From Gyrodactylus bullatarudis (lineage: Eukaryota; Platyhelminthes; Monogenea; Gyrodactylidea; Gyrodactylidae), in contig SSNU01000868.1 of NCBI GenBank assembly GCA_012064415.1, positions 8,731 to 67,978 of the forward strand: a stretch of DNA of 59,248 bases, written 5' to 3'. Position numbers and translations under genes: made by a program. Positions 33,541-45,330 of the stretch are shown in pieces. Within the stretch, counting starts at the first letter, position 1. Every line of letters starts with the position of its first letter. The notes beneath the pieces were generated by a model that was not told the DNA's origin, ran no database searches, and saw only the letters and a list, made by a program, of their open reading frames with translations.

Positions 33541-36500
33541 TATCCTTATAAAAGATTAAATAAAACCATTATTTTTAAGGGATTTTGGATCATCAAAATG
33601 AAAATTATGATTTTTTCAAATACTTAGAAAAATACGTATTTAAAAGTGAAGAAGCTTATATACCTTTTGCAGTTCGTTAAGGTAGATATGAAATTCAGTC
33701 AGGATTAGTATTTTAAAATATCCTTATTGAGGAAGATGTCCAAAGGAAGCATATATTGTCTTGCTTTAAGCCTCGCCCCTACATGTATTTACCGTGTCGG
33801 AAATGGGACACCAAAATTACTGGTTAAGTAAAGTCCGAGTGTTCCTTCTGATTTATTAAAAATTATAATACTAACTAATTATATAACAATAAGAAAAAAT
33901 AATAATATCATCTAATTTATTTTATTGAATTAATAAATTTATGGTAAATTTGGTTTCTTCAAGGTTTAAATCAGCAAAATAAAATGCCTTTAAAAAGTAC
34001 TTCGTTTAATTTAAACAAAATTTCTTTTTGAAATAGCAACATTATATTGATAGAATATCATGGTTTGAATTGATCAAATAAAAACTGTACAAAATTTGAA
34101 TGTTTAAAAGGATTCAGTTCATTCTTAAAATCAGAAAGTAAGACAAGAACTTTTCGTTATCTGTTGTCAGAATAAAATTCTTGATTCTGATTGGTTTGTT
34201 TAATTCTTTGAATGAATCCATTGACTTAAACCGTGCTTATCTATCGAAATAAAACTATGACCATTAGAAAGAGCACAAAATTTTGCATAAGATAGCCTCT
34301 TAACATTTTAAGATTAATGGAAAATATGAGCCGAAATATATGACAAATTTTATGAGCTTCTACAGCTACTTTAAAAGAATAATTTCTCGTGTCATATTGA
34401 AATATAGCTCATTAGACGCAGAATTTTCCGCTCTTTTCAATAAGCTAATTAGTTTAATTTTGATACCGCGTTTAAGAATTTTTCAAGGTGTGAAAGGAAA
34501 AGAAATCAGATTTCAAAGAAAATGCTAATAATTCAAGTCTAATCGAAAATTTTTCTCGGAGGAATTATTGTATCTGTGACCATGTAGGCCAATGATTTGA
34601 AAAAATTCACTACGACATCAATTTGGATTACAAATAAGAACAGTCTAGTTTTATTGATGAATGGGTAGGAGGTGGAGATAGTTTCAGATTCTTGATTGAA
34701 ATTAATGATCGCCAATACGTATTGATCAAGGAATGAGATAAATATCTTTACTGTTACATTACTTTGCGATAACTATTGCGCAAAAGAACTTGATGCCTAT
34801 TTTGTAGATCATACTGCCTTGATAAATGTGGATGGGAAACCTTTTATAGAAATAACAATAATAATACAAGACAAGATACAATTATCTCCTCCTTTCAGTG
34901 AGTAGAGCATATATAAACGCTATTGCATGATACATTTCTTATTTTATCTCCATCAAATTGTACTCTGTAGTTAGTATTAATGAGAGGAAATTAAAATGCG
35001 AAAAAAATATTCTGATGATGATATCTTCTCAAAAGAATGAGTCGAGAAAGGGAAAAAACTTTTTAATGAAAATAACACGATATTTGAAAATAATTTAACA
35101 TATTGATTGATAATTGTAGGATGAGTAGAGGAATATTTTCGGAGAGTATTTCTACTCATACCTCGGGGAAAAATCCTTCTAGGCTTGCCTTGGAGATCAT
35201 TCATCCCATCTCTTTCTTCTCACTTTCTGTTCTAGATCGAATATTTTCTGATAATCAAAATGAAAAAAGTCAAAAGAGCTTACAAATCATTGATCCTGAA
35301 TTCAAAGAGTTATTTTTCTGTCTACTTTAGGTCTTACAATGTCAATCCTAAATCATTAGAAATTGATTAACGTTTTATTTTTTAAATTAAATTTTGGGTT
35401 TCTGCGAAATATTTAATCTCAAAATTTACTATATGAACGGAAAGCTTTGATAAATTCAGTATTTTTTCGGATTCCAACTGTGGTCTTGAAACGAATCAAT
35501 TCTCTCTATTAGTAAGGATAGTATTTTTAGGTATTATTGGAAACTTACGAGCCATTTAACCCCTTCGAATTCATAAGAAAACAGAGATCATCTTAAGTAC
35601 TTGAGAGGGGTTAAGGACTCAAGTCTGAGAAAGATATTGAACTACAGAAATAGCATAGAATACACCATTTTAAACATTTGAAAAAGCTTTATTAAACTAA
35701 ATTTGAGGAAGAACAACTTAGAAATTTCATACATGTCTAAACTTGACTATGTTGCACCACTGGTTCTTTTCACACGTATTTCCGTATCTAAAGCTAGCTG
35801 AAATTAAAATTTAGTTTTTTACAATAATTCCAATACATTTAAATTTAATTTAATTTTGGGATAAATGTGCCAAATTTGCGCTCTTTCAAAGTTTGATTTC
35901 ACAGACTTGTAGCGATAAAATACGCATATTTAAACTGAGAGAAATTCATCGTTATTGTGAAAAAATTTCCTTATTATCACGAAGAAAATTGACCCAAAAT
36001 TATTATAAAATAATTATGAATTACATATGTACTTTGAAGTAATTATATCAATATAAGGAATATTTAACTCGTATTATATTTTACATAGAAACTCAAACCC
36101 TTTCTATAGTAGGTTCCATATTATGAACTTATATATAAAATCTATTTTCTTGAAATTCTATACTTCTTTCATTCGATTAAAGAAGTCTTCATCACTAGGT
36201 TATGAGGGGTATCAATTGACTTTCTTTCTCAAAAGCATATTTCTCATCCGAAGAAATGGATGTTTTCTGGACACATTTTGACTCATTTACAGGCGATGAA
36301 GGAATTTAATTGCATAGTTACCATTATAAGTTATGATAAATTTAAGAAAATTGATAGTTGTCATGTTTAACAGTTTTGAGTGAGTTCAAACCTTCTTCTG
36401 ACTCAGAAGTTCTGAGGGATCTTTAAGAACTTAGCTCATATTCTAATAATCCAAATATTTCTTTTGAACTGAAAAATACTTCAAAACCAATCAGAGTTGA

Positions 36501-36812
36501 TGAAGCTGCGAAAAAAACAAGAAATAAATATGCTATAATTGCAAACCAATTCAAAAATAATATTTAGGTATTTTATTCACTTGCATTTTTAGTTTAATTA
36601 ACCATGAATCTTTTGGTTTCATTGACTCATTTATACTGAGATTATTGAATAAATTGTTTCTTTTTTTCAAATTGAGTATTTTCCAATTCCAATATTTTTA
36701 CTTTTCGCTGATAAGTTATAGCTTTCTAAACCTATACAGGATTTTGTCTCATTAGATTACATAACGTAGATACGTATTTTTAATAATAAACTCAGAGTGA
36801 TTCAGATTTTGT
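33541..36812. other. Intergenic; one short TTAA-bounded inverted repeat
   Basis: At 35557-35617 a 61-bp segment reads TTAACCCCTTCGAATTC... to ...TTGAGAGGGGTTAA, perhaps an extreme deletion derivative of a TTAA element. TTCTGATTGGTTTG is at 34185. No gene is supported; open frames on both strands around 35.0-35.3 kb overlap one another and look incidental. Confidence 0.3.
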
Positions 36813-36936
36813 AACTCGTTTAAGTTTAATTATTCTATAGAGGAACTAATTATACGAAATATTTTTTTGTTAGAAACTCGTTTAAGTTTAATTATTCTAT
36901 AGAGGAACTAATTATACGAAATATTTTTTTGTTAGA
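36813..36936. repeat. Perfect 62-bp tandem duplication
   Basis: The unit 36813-36874, starting AACTCGTTTAAGTTTAATTA, is repeated without a change at 36875-36936. Perfect identity in non-coding DNA points to a very recent duplication or to a duplication introduced during assembly. Confidence 0.9.
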
Positions 36937-38166
36937 AAATTAGTTTATTAAAAATATGTACAAAATAATATAAAAGATAAATAGATCATGGAGTTTCATT
37001 TGATACAAATTGGAATGTCATTTAATCATGGAGACAGAAATTTGACTTTGAATAAATAAACAAATGAGCCTTTCAAGAGATTTCGTTAATATTCTGGGAT
37101 TATTGAAGATTGGCGTAAAGAAGACTCTTTGAGTAGTCAAGTTTAGACCTAATATGAGACATTATGGTTTTAATGTTTGTAAGATCATTCTATAAGTTTG
37201 AATTTTTTATCGATCATGTTATAAGACGATAGTAAATAATGATCAGAGAAAGAGGGGTTTCTAAGGTTATATGAATTTTCAAAAAATTCAGCTGATTTAA
37301 CAAAAGTTTTAACAATAATGGCATATCTTTTAATCCAAAGAGAGTTAAGATCAGAGATTAAAATACGAGAATACAGTAGGAATCTATGTCAGGATATAAA
37401 AAATGTAAAATTGAATTTTCTTTAACGTTAAAAGAAAATTTCTGCCTTCTTTACATATTCATGTTGGTGAGTAACCATTGATGAAATTGACTAAATTCTC
37501 TAGTGGAAAGTTGAGCATATTTTAGCCCTACATCCTTTTCTTCTAGTATAAATAAAAACTGTATTGAGTTTATCCAGAACGATGTTGAAGAAATTTCGCA
37601 TAACAAGCAGTTGATATGCTCTTGCTGTTTTTTCATTATATTTTTATCAGTAAATTTGTATCTACCATCATGTGTGAGTAGAAATAGAGAAAACTCCAAA
37701 TTAAAGGCCATCTCTCATCTACATCTTTTTCTGATACGTTACATAGCTAATATTATTATTATGTCAACTATACAGTTGATTACTGTATATTTATAGAGAA
37801 TAGTTGTAATTATTACATCAAAGTTTTCATTAATGCTATATGCTGAGCTTGGTTCTTCAAATTCAAATTATACACGTCTTTATTATAATTGTCATGCTTC
37901 AGTTACTACACACAATAGTAATGAATGAATCAAGTCAGAATTGTAAAAAGGGAGGAGGGCTTGACTCAATTTTGAGAAGAAAAACTCAACAGAAGCCAAA
38001 GGAATGGGGGCAAAGAAAGTAGGGGGTTTGTGAGGGGGGGTCAAGAGGTTAAATGTAGTGAAAGAAAACAACAACCCATAGATTAGTACTAAATTTCAAA
38101 ATAATTATATATATCGAGGATGGTGGCATAGACATGTTTTCAATTAGCTACATGAGTTCAAGTCTA
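36937..38166. other. Intergenic; one weak minus-strand open frame
   Basis: On the minus strand 37711-37451 encodes 86 residues from an ATG in a purine-rich context (GAGAGATGG). The protein (MAFNLEFSLFLLTHDGRYKF...) is not recognised and no splice or polyadenylation signals back it. The rest shows nothing. Confidence 0.2.
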
Positions 38167-38229
38167 TTCTGATTGGTCGAATTAACTCAAAAGTTGTCAA
38201 CGTCATTCATATATATGTATGTATAAATA
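38167..38229 (+). promoter_or_regulatory. Innexin core promoter: inverted CCAAT box and TATA box
   Basis: TTCTGATTGGTCGA (38167-38180), an NF-Y type inverted CCAAT box, stands about 45 bp before TATAAATA (38222-38229). With normal spacing, transcription would start near 38255 and leave a 5' leader of about 75 bp before the innexin ATG at 38328. Order and spacing match a conventional TATA/CCAAT promoter. Confidence 0.5.
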
Positions 38230-38327
38230 TACAAAAACTATTTTTGAGTTTTATTTTCTTCCTCAAATTTAACTACTTCTGGTGATTGTCTCAACATTGT
38301 GTAATCCTAAACAAATAGTCCAGAGTT

Positions 38328-39641
38328 ATGGATTTAGCGAATATCTTTGGTTCAAGGTTCGTCCGTGGCTATCGTTCCAACTGCTTCGACAAGGAAGTCT
38401 ACAAATCTCTGGAGGATTCTGTGGACAGATGGAATTACCTCTATTCATTCACAATAATTAGTTGCCTCGCCTTTATTTCAACAGCGAATGTCTACTTTTT
38501 CCGAGCCTTCGAGTGTACTCCGCTGGTTACGCAGTTAGCACAGACTAATATACTCGGATATATTCATGCGTATTGTTGGTCGATGGGAACAACGGCCTTG
38601 TTGATAAATGAAAGTCTCCCGATTACCTCTGATGAGTGGGACAAGGCGGCAGAAATAGGCAAGATTTCCTTTTATCAATGGGTTCCGTTTTGTCTAGCCC
38701 TCCAGGCGATATTATTCCTTTTGCCCCATATTCTCTGGGATACCCTCGCATCAAGAACTTTCGGGGATGATATCAATGCCATTCTGGAGAGTGCCTCAAA
38801 GTGTGTCGGTATTCTGGAGCCGAATGAACGCAGGAACATGATCAAGGATTGCTCTTCTAAAATCATCTACCTCTCAAGAGCTCATTGTGATGAGAGAACA
38901 TCCAAGTTGGCGTCCATACAACGCTGGGGTTCTTCGAATATTCCCTTTGGTCGTGTATTGTGCTGCGGAAAGCGCATGGGTAACTGGATAACGTTCACAT
39001 ACATTTTTTCAAAGTTCCTCTATCTCTTGAATTTGATTGGTCAAATCAACATTGTAAAACATTTTCTCAGCCATGGACGCAGAAAGGACGCCCTGCAATC
39101 GAGAACCATGTATGATTTCACTTTTTCCCTTTTCTCGTCTCTTTATAATGACGACGAATGGGACGGTGGTGGCAGTGTCTACTTTCCGAGAAAAACATAT
39201 TGCATGGTTGATTTTAAACACTTGGGCTCAAGCAATAATCAGTATCTTTCTGTGTGTGCTCTCCCAGTGAATATTTACACAGAGAAAATGTATGTGTTCC
39301 TTTGGATATGGCTTTGGTTTGTCTTGACGATAACCACACTGAGTGTATGCCAATGGTTCCTAACATCGATGCTAGCCAGAAATCAAGAGTACTTTGTCCA
39401 TTCACTAATAAGGTACACGGGTGATGTTGAGAAACAGGAGATGTTGTTTAATAAATTCTTTGTCAAGACATTTTTACGATCAGATGGGATCTTCATTCTG
39501 ACCATGATCAAGAAGAATTCCGGCAGTCTCGTGGCCCAAGAGATTTGCAACGAGGCCTGGGAACAGTGCAAAAAGGAATTCAAGCAATTTAATAATGCCA
39601 ACATTGAATCGTCAACTATGCCGAAAGAATCTCAGTGTTGA
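38328..39641 (+). CDS. Innexin (gap-junction channel subunit)
   Basis: A 437-residue protein from a single exon. Four membrane segments are visible: about 37-60, 115-135 with the signature YQWVPF at 116-121, 222-243, and 320-345 ending in the LWIWLW run. Each extracellular loop has the two cysteines of the family: C63 and C83 in loop 1, C292 and C310 in loop 2. The second loop opens with FPRKTYC, the usual innexin context. The N-terminus is short and cytoplasmic; the C-terminal tail of about 90 residues is hydrophilic. Innexins oligomerise in the plasma membrane and dock between cells, or act as hemichannels. The length is slightly above the common 360-400. The ATG at 38328 gives the expected N-terminus. 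A TATA and CCAAT promoter lies upstream. No intron is needed; intronless innexins are not rare, so a retrocopy is not implied. Paralogue not determined. Confidence 0.95.
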   Translation: MDLANIFGSRFVRGYRSNCFDKEVYKSLEDSVDRWNYLYSFTIISCLAFISTANVYFFRAFECTPLVTQLAQTNILGYIHAYCWSMGTTALLINESLPITSDEWDKAAEIGKISFYQWVPFCLALQAILFLLPHILWDTLASRTFGDDINAILESASKCVGILEPNERRNMIKDCSSKIIYLSRAHCDERTSKLASIQRWGSSNIPFGRVLCCGKRMGNWITFTYIFSKFLYLLNLIGQINIVKHFLSHGRRKDALQSRTMYDFTFSLFSSLYNDDEWDGGGSVYFPRKTYCMVDFKHLGSSNNQYLSVCALPVNIYTEKMYVFLWIWLWFVLTITTLSVCQWFLTSMLARNQEYFVHSLIRYTGDVEKQEMLFNKFFVKTFLRSDGIFILTMIKKNSGSLVAQEICNEAWEQCKKEFKQFNNANIESSTMPKESQC

Positions 39642-39875
39642 CAGCAATCGTCCAAATCCTAAAGAACCGAACCTTGTCTCCCAACTTATATGATTTTTTA
39701 TTAATGATATTAATATTTACTTTATCAATTTATATATATTATATATCTACTGTATTATTTGTATGTAATGTCAAAATATAAAGAAAAATACATAATGATG
39801 TTTTAAAAATAAGTTAATATATTTACACATCTACTTTTTGAGTAGATTGAGAATAACAAATAAAAATAAGAATAT
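39642..39875. other. Convergent 3' ends of innexin and SAAL1-like genes
   Basis: Only 234 bp separate the stop codons of the two converging genes. On the plus strand the clearest AATAAA for innexin is at 39859-39864, next to the SAAL1 stop. On the minus strand an AATAAA for SAAL1 lies near 39692-39697. If these are used, the two 3' untranslated regions overlap by over 150 bases. Confidence 0.4.
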
Positions 39876-42800
39876 TCATTCATCTGTTAAGCCTTCAAGG
39901 AACCTTTCCAGACCGATCGAACGACAAATATCAAAGAGACCTTTACGCTTGAGTGAGGACGAATCCTTGCCAAGAAGACATTCTACGAATATTGTACGAT
40001 ACTCTTCCCCAATTAATGTCTGATCTGAATTCAAATCTTTGATCCAGTTTAAGGACGAATCCTCCTTATTATCTGTCTTTAGTAGCTCTTCAATGGCCTG
40101 TAGAGAATCCTTGAACAGGGTTCTCAGATCAGACCAAATTCCGTGGATAATGTCTCTCATTTGGAGATCAGAGGAGTCTTCTGACTGGGAGATATTGCCC
40201 ATTTGATGTTTGCAGAGTATTCCAACATCCAGGAGATAGTTGATCAACTTTTTGTCGCAACCACCTTTGGACTCTAGAATATAAAGTACAGTTGAGTTAT
40301 GACTCATAACTTGTGAGTGATAACCTGTGATTTAAATGCAGAAAAATCATAAATTCGACTGATAAAAAAATGGGCAAGCCTCTTCAAGAAGTTTATTTTG
40401 TAGAAAAATAAGGTCTGTTGAATCGATTCGGTCATACCACACAAAATAATTTAAAAGATAAACCATTTAGGAGCTAGAGAGAAGACATTTCTACTGTTAC
40501 CACAAGAGTAAGAGAGGAAAGACCTCAAAATAGTTGATATAATGAAGAATTGATGAGTATTACAAAAGTATCAGTAACCAATATATTAATGAGCTCAAAA
40601 ATAGTAATCAAGTACCCGAGAGTTCTCTACGATCAAAAAACTATCTCTTATATATCCCCAACTATAGAAGCTAGAAAACCTAAAGAAATGTATCAAATCC
40701 TCAATACTCAGATTAATACTTTACAATACTTTTATCCTGTCTAAGATAGACCACTGCTCTGGACTTGAAAGAAAAATTCCAACTAAACTCTTTAAAATAC
40801 TCGAAGGTGAAAAAAATTTTAAGCAAAAACGTTTAATTTATTTGTACATATTTGCAAAAACGTATGCCAAAGATATTATAAATAAATAGACCTTCTACAT
40901 CAAGATTTCTTCTCACTTTTGCAACCCAAATTATTATTCATGACCTGAGCTTGACCAAAAACTCTAAGCTTGACACCTCAAAATACATATCCAGCATAAT
41001 CAGAAACCCTTCATTTCTCCCTAGAAAATTTGGGAAGCAGGCAGTTCTCACGCTCCAACTATACAAAAACTTTATAAAAGACAGTGTACAGTCTACACGA
41101 ATATGTTGCAGCTATAATTTCATCACAACTACTCTGCAACAAATTATATATATTGATATATGTAGCTTACTAGGCGCCCAAAACTCTAAATAAAGTTTCT
41201 GTTAATAAATATGTAAGATGTCTAAACTTTGATGAATTAAACCAAGAGGAGTAAAATTTATTTTCTATTTACCAATAAGTTACTTGTAAGTAAATGCTAA
41301 TTTCAATAAAAAATCAACCTTCTCTGAAGGGATCATCACTTATTGAGGAATCTTTTAACTATTTCAGTACCAAAACGTCTGGAAGAGGCTTTGGAAAAAG
41401 GTTGGTTATATTCCAATTATTTTGTGCATATATGGAAATACCTAATTTGTTATCTATACAGGATATTTCTAAAGCTATAGACAAGATTTACTTTCTTGAA
41501 AATTTAAAAAAGCAAGGATCTCGAGATATTAATACCATAATTTACTGATTAAACCTAGTTAGAATGAAATAACTCGTGTATCTATTGGTTTGTAATAAAA
41601 GACAATGACTCTATTATATAATAGCCTGGCTAAAAGCCATTACTCAATTCTTTGACAACTAATCTCTTATTATATTCAAATTTGCCTATAGATTAGTCCT
41701 AATCATAGAAAAGCCATAGGGACTGTCTTGGCAAGACCTCAATTTATTTCATCTAACTAAGAAGAATCGCTCTTTCTACATATCCTTGTATATCATAAAT
41801 TAACAAATTAAAGTCCTTTCCTTACCTATACGAGATACTCTAGCGCTATTGTGATTTATTTTAACTCACTTTTATTCAAAATATCCAAACTATCCTTTGG
41901 CTCTGAGCTTGCTATAAGGACATCAATGACTGGTACTAGGGCTCTCATAGGATTGTAATACTTTTGGTCAAGATAACAGTCTTTTTCCATTTCATCGTCC
42001 ATGATTATCTGAAGATCATCCAATATCAACTGGATAATTTTATCCTTAACATTCACTATGGAAAATTAACATTTCAAATTAATTCAATATGAAACTTGAC
42101 ATCAAAGAAACACGGGAAATCAACCCTAAATTGCAATTCCAATGGGACTTTTAGCTGTATTACTGAGGATTAAATAATTAAAATACTTCTTTGGAATATT
42201 CTCTATCTTCTTAAGACACTATTTTCGTTACAGAGTAATTCTTACACATTCGTGACATGAATTCAACTTACACATTGCCTTGAGACCATTGACTGTTGCC
42301 GAATAAGTGTACAGAATTCTAAGGAATATTTCAGGATCATAAGTTTCACTCGAACCTCTACAATGAATTAATTGTAAAATATCATGAATAGATATATACG
42401 AATAAAAGCGATATGAAACATACTTTACTTGAGTGTGTGCTTCAAAGAAGGCATCAAGAAGGTTGTTATCACACCAAATTTCAGCAATTGAATCGTCTTC
42501 TGTTATCAGGGCCTCGATTAGATGAAGGCAATTATTTAACAGGGTAACTATAGAACAAAATTTAAAAATCGACCAAAAAGTTACTATTAAGGGAATTAGT
42601 TAGGAAGAAAATGAGGTTTTCCAGCAGACTCTCTTGGAAATGAATTTTCTCTGTCCAATTCGATCTATGATCTGAGGCTATCACGGTTTGAATGAGACGA
42701 CAGGCCTCATTTAGAATGGGAATGTCACGATAATTTAAACTGGCAAGAATAAACTCGATTAGATAATCATTTTCAGAGATTCCTTTGCATAATTCTTCAT

Positions 42801-43137
42801 TGTATGCTAAATTAGCGAGGATGCCAAATATGATTTCGGTTATCCTGGGAAATTCATTCTGAACAAGAACTTTGGCAAATATTTCAATTAAATCAAACTT
42901 GATCAGATCTCCAAGAATACTCTTATCTACGGTTATATCCCATAGAATGCACAAATTGTCTTCAATATCCTTGTCAATATCTGGAGACTTGTCTGGTTTA
43001 TTCTCAGAAACATATCTCAAAAGATTCATCAGAAGTTTGTACAACCAAAGTTCACTATAGCAAGAATTTCCAATTTTATCTTGTGCTCTAATCGATTCGT
43101 CTAAATCATGAGGCGGAGATTCATTCCTAAAGCTCAT
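39876..43137 (-). CDS. SAAL1-like protein (serum amyloid A-like 1), five exons
   Basis: Five exons join in frame to a 448-residue protein: 43137-42585, 42547-42424, 42357-42272, 42055-41870 and 40273-39876. All four introns (37, 66, 216 and 1596 bp) have GT-AG ends, with strong donors GTATGT, GTAAGT and GTGAGT at introns 2-4. Family-typical segments include IGNSCYSELWLYKLL near the N-terminus, DNLCILWDITVDKSI, an LANLAYNEELCKGIS armadillo-like helix pair, HTQVKGSSETYDPEIFLRIL across the second junction, and NVKDKIIQLILDD. Human SAAL1 is similar in length (474). The fold is armadillo/HEAT-like, all-helical and intracellular; the human protein is linked to cell proliferation, but a molecular activity is not established. 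The ATG at 43137 is preferred over an upstream TTG in the same frame. The C-terminal exon is the least conserved part. Confidence 0.85.
40274..41869 (+). other. Contents of SAAL1-like intron 4
   Basis: This long intron contains several plus-strand open frames (for example 41294-41548, MLISIKNQPSLKGSSLIEES...) of 64-84 codons. None has a domain that I recognise. They may be decayed mobile-element sequence on the strand opposite to the host gene, or chance. No inverted repeats or family A-F segments were seen. Confidence 0.25.
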
Positions 43138-44590
43138 TATATACAAGTAATTATTATTTAACAAATTTAATTTTTTATTCTAATCATCTAATTGGTAAAA
43201 CAATAGTGTTTTACATAAATGATTTTGTTTGTTTATAGTTGCTATTAGAGGTAATGTCAAAATTTGTAATTAAACTAATTTGTATTGTAATTTTACTCAA
43301 AAGTAGTCATTTGAAACATTTTTTATTAATTAACTAAACTTACCGATAATACTACAAAATAATTTTGGTGATACAAATTTATGAATGAATCAAAAAGCCT
43401 ATATTTCGTAGAATAATGATCAAAGATTTAAATAGTTCTAATTCCATCTTACCTAAATACTGATGCAATACGTTAATCAATTGTAAACAAGAATAAAATC
43501 GAATTCAATCGTTTTTACCACTAACACAGATACAACACAACACACAAAAAAGAGACCAAAGTGAACCATGGCTAAAGAAAGAACAACGCATCTCTTTTTC
43601 TCTCTGCATTTCTCTTTTTTTAAAAGAAAAATTCTACCTACGAGATGAATCTCTCTATTTCTCTTGTTAAAAAGAAAATCAATATATCCTACAACAAATT
43701 CATTCATCCATTTTCTGAATCTAATTTTCTATCTGTTTCATATCAGCTCTCATTCTTTCTTTCTATCTTTCCCCTCAATTGGAAGTGAAAGCTATATATA
43801 TTTAGTAGTATATATTGGTATTGGGATTATGTTTCTCGTTTACTTCTCTCTCTCTCTACTAAATTGTATATGCAGTTCTGTACATTGTGAATGCATTGGA
43901 ATGAAATGCTTAACTTTTTAGTGTGTTGTTCCCTCTTATCCCCTATACAGATGGAAATGTCATCAAAAGTATGCGCACATATTACTACTGTGTGTATATA
44001 TAGCTTTGAGTTTTCCTCTCTCTTGCATTCAGGGTACAATTTTTTATGTGTTAAAAAGGGAAGAAATCATCATTAGAGAAAGGGGAGAGTTTTCAAAATG
44101 AACCAATTGTAATTCAATCTGTCATGAATGAATTGTGTGTATTATTCATACGTAGCGCATTATTGAGGTCAGCCATAACTTTTCCATGATTGGCTAGAGG
44201 AATTGGCAGGCCATTTTAAGACGAGAAACAATTTTCCCTTGTTCTTTTTATAATTATTAGAATTTTTTATTCAGCTAATAAAAGTTTATCTAGAGTAAAC
44301 TAAAATATTTGTATTTTTCTAACCATCAACTATTAGTGTCTCAGTAAATCAGGATAATTTTTTATAAGCAACTCTCTAGAGAATTATGAATCTCTTTGAT
44401 AACTTTCATGCAGTCCTCAATATTTTGTATTAAAGTATGTGCCGAAAATGCTTCACTATTCAGTTTTAAAAATCCAAAGTTATTCTAATCGCCACTCAAT
44501 TTTCAATGATCTCTAAAATCCGTTTATCTTTAAAAATAGTAATCTTATCATGAAGAGGGCCTCTAAAGTCAATTTCGTTGTTTTATCTGA
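43138..44590. other. 5' flank of the SAAL1-like gene, pyrimidine-rich tract
   Basis: 43200-43700 presumably includes the minus-strand promoter, which is not resolved. 43700-43870 is rich in TC (for example TCTCTCTCTCTA near 43849). Overlapping short open frames on both strands show no coding character. Confidence 0.3.
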
Positions 44591-44900
44591 GTACCAAATT
44601 TAATCAGAAAAGTAAGTAGTCTCGTGAGTTGTTCGGAGAAACAAAAAAATTCAGGGTTAAAGCAGTGACAAATTCAATCTAATTTTAAATCGAAAAACAC
44701 AATTTTCTCGGTATCTTCTGATAAGTCTTTGATCGCTTCAAATATCCAAAATCAACAAAATCTAAACCAAAAAGTTGTAGAAGTGGAAATTGTAATCCAA
44801 AACTTTTACATATCAAAGCAACATCTTGTGAGCTTATTTCATTGTGGGATTCAGGAAATTTTCGATATCCTATCTAGTTTTTATAATACGAGATCACTAA
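44591..44900. repeat. Decayed repeat: patch shared with 13.6 kb plus family A centre
   Basis: 44590-44645 matches 13585-13645 (CTCGTGAGTTGTTCGGAGAA). It is followed by a worn family A centre and arm (GATCGCTTCAAATATCCAAA, AAAAAGTTGTAGAAGTGGAA, GCTTATTTCATTGTGGGATT). Confidence 0.4.
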
Positions 44901-44999
44901 AATCTTGAATATCTTAGAAACATAGAATAGGTAGATCAAAAATAGTAGTAATCTTGTTATTGGAAAAGTAGAAAAAGGATATATTATTAACACCAAATG

Positions 45000-45189
45000 C
45001 ACATTTCTCAAAGGTTAATCAATAGTGTCTCTTTGATAATGATAAAAGTTAAAAGATTCATTCAAGATAATAATTTACAAATTATGAAAGTAGTATAGTA
45101 AAAGTTAAAGAAAATTAGAATAAATGTAAGCTGAAAAAACACCAAAACTCTCCAATAAATAGCAACAGTGGAGAGTAAAGTGAAAAAGC
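45000..45189 (-). repeat. Family E 3' region, copy 2
   Basis: Reverse complement follows 2567-2760: CTATTTATTGGAGAGTTTTG, TTCATAATTTGTAAATTATT and GAGAAATGTGCATTTGG, in the same order. Confidence 0.5.
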
Positions 45190-45291
45190 TCACATAGGCC
45201 AAGGTAGTTGAAGGTTATAAGAATAATTCTTTTGAACACATAAGTCTGGTTTAAATAGATTTATGAAGAATTTCTCCTTCATCCAAACGTC
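45190..45291 (-). pseudogene. C-terminal remnant of family E protein, copy 2
   Basis: Encodes DVWMKEKFFINLFKPDLCVQ then KNYSYNLQLPWPM and a stop. It is colinear with 2351-2566 over its last 34 codons (including stop); 14 of 20 changed codons are synonymous. Upstream on the minus strand (about 45292-45480) coding-like pieces appear in changing frames with stops, so the copy is dead. The protein is not recognised; a transposon or retroelement polyprotein is the likeliest source because it is multi-copy. Confidence 0.45.
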
Positions 45292-45330
45292 TGTACTGTT
45301 TAAGGAGAAAGTTGACAAGTCTCATCGATC

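Noticed and set aside
38675..39604. Several open frames antisense or out of frame within the innexin gene
   Set aside because: Shadows of the innexin coding sequence; none has independent support.
42358..42423. Reading SAAL1 exons 2 and 3 as one continuous exon
   Set aside because: The intervening 66 bp is in frame without stops, but it has GTATGT and TGTAG borders. Removing it gives HTQVKGSSETYDPEIF, which fits the SAAL1 family better than the 22 extra residues.
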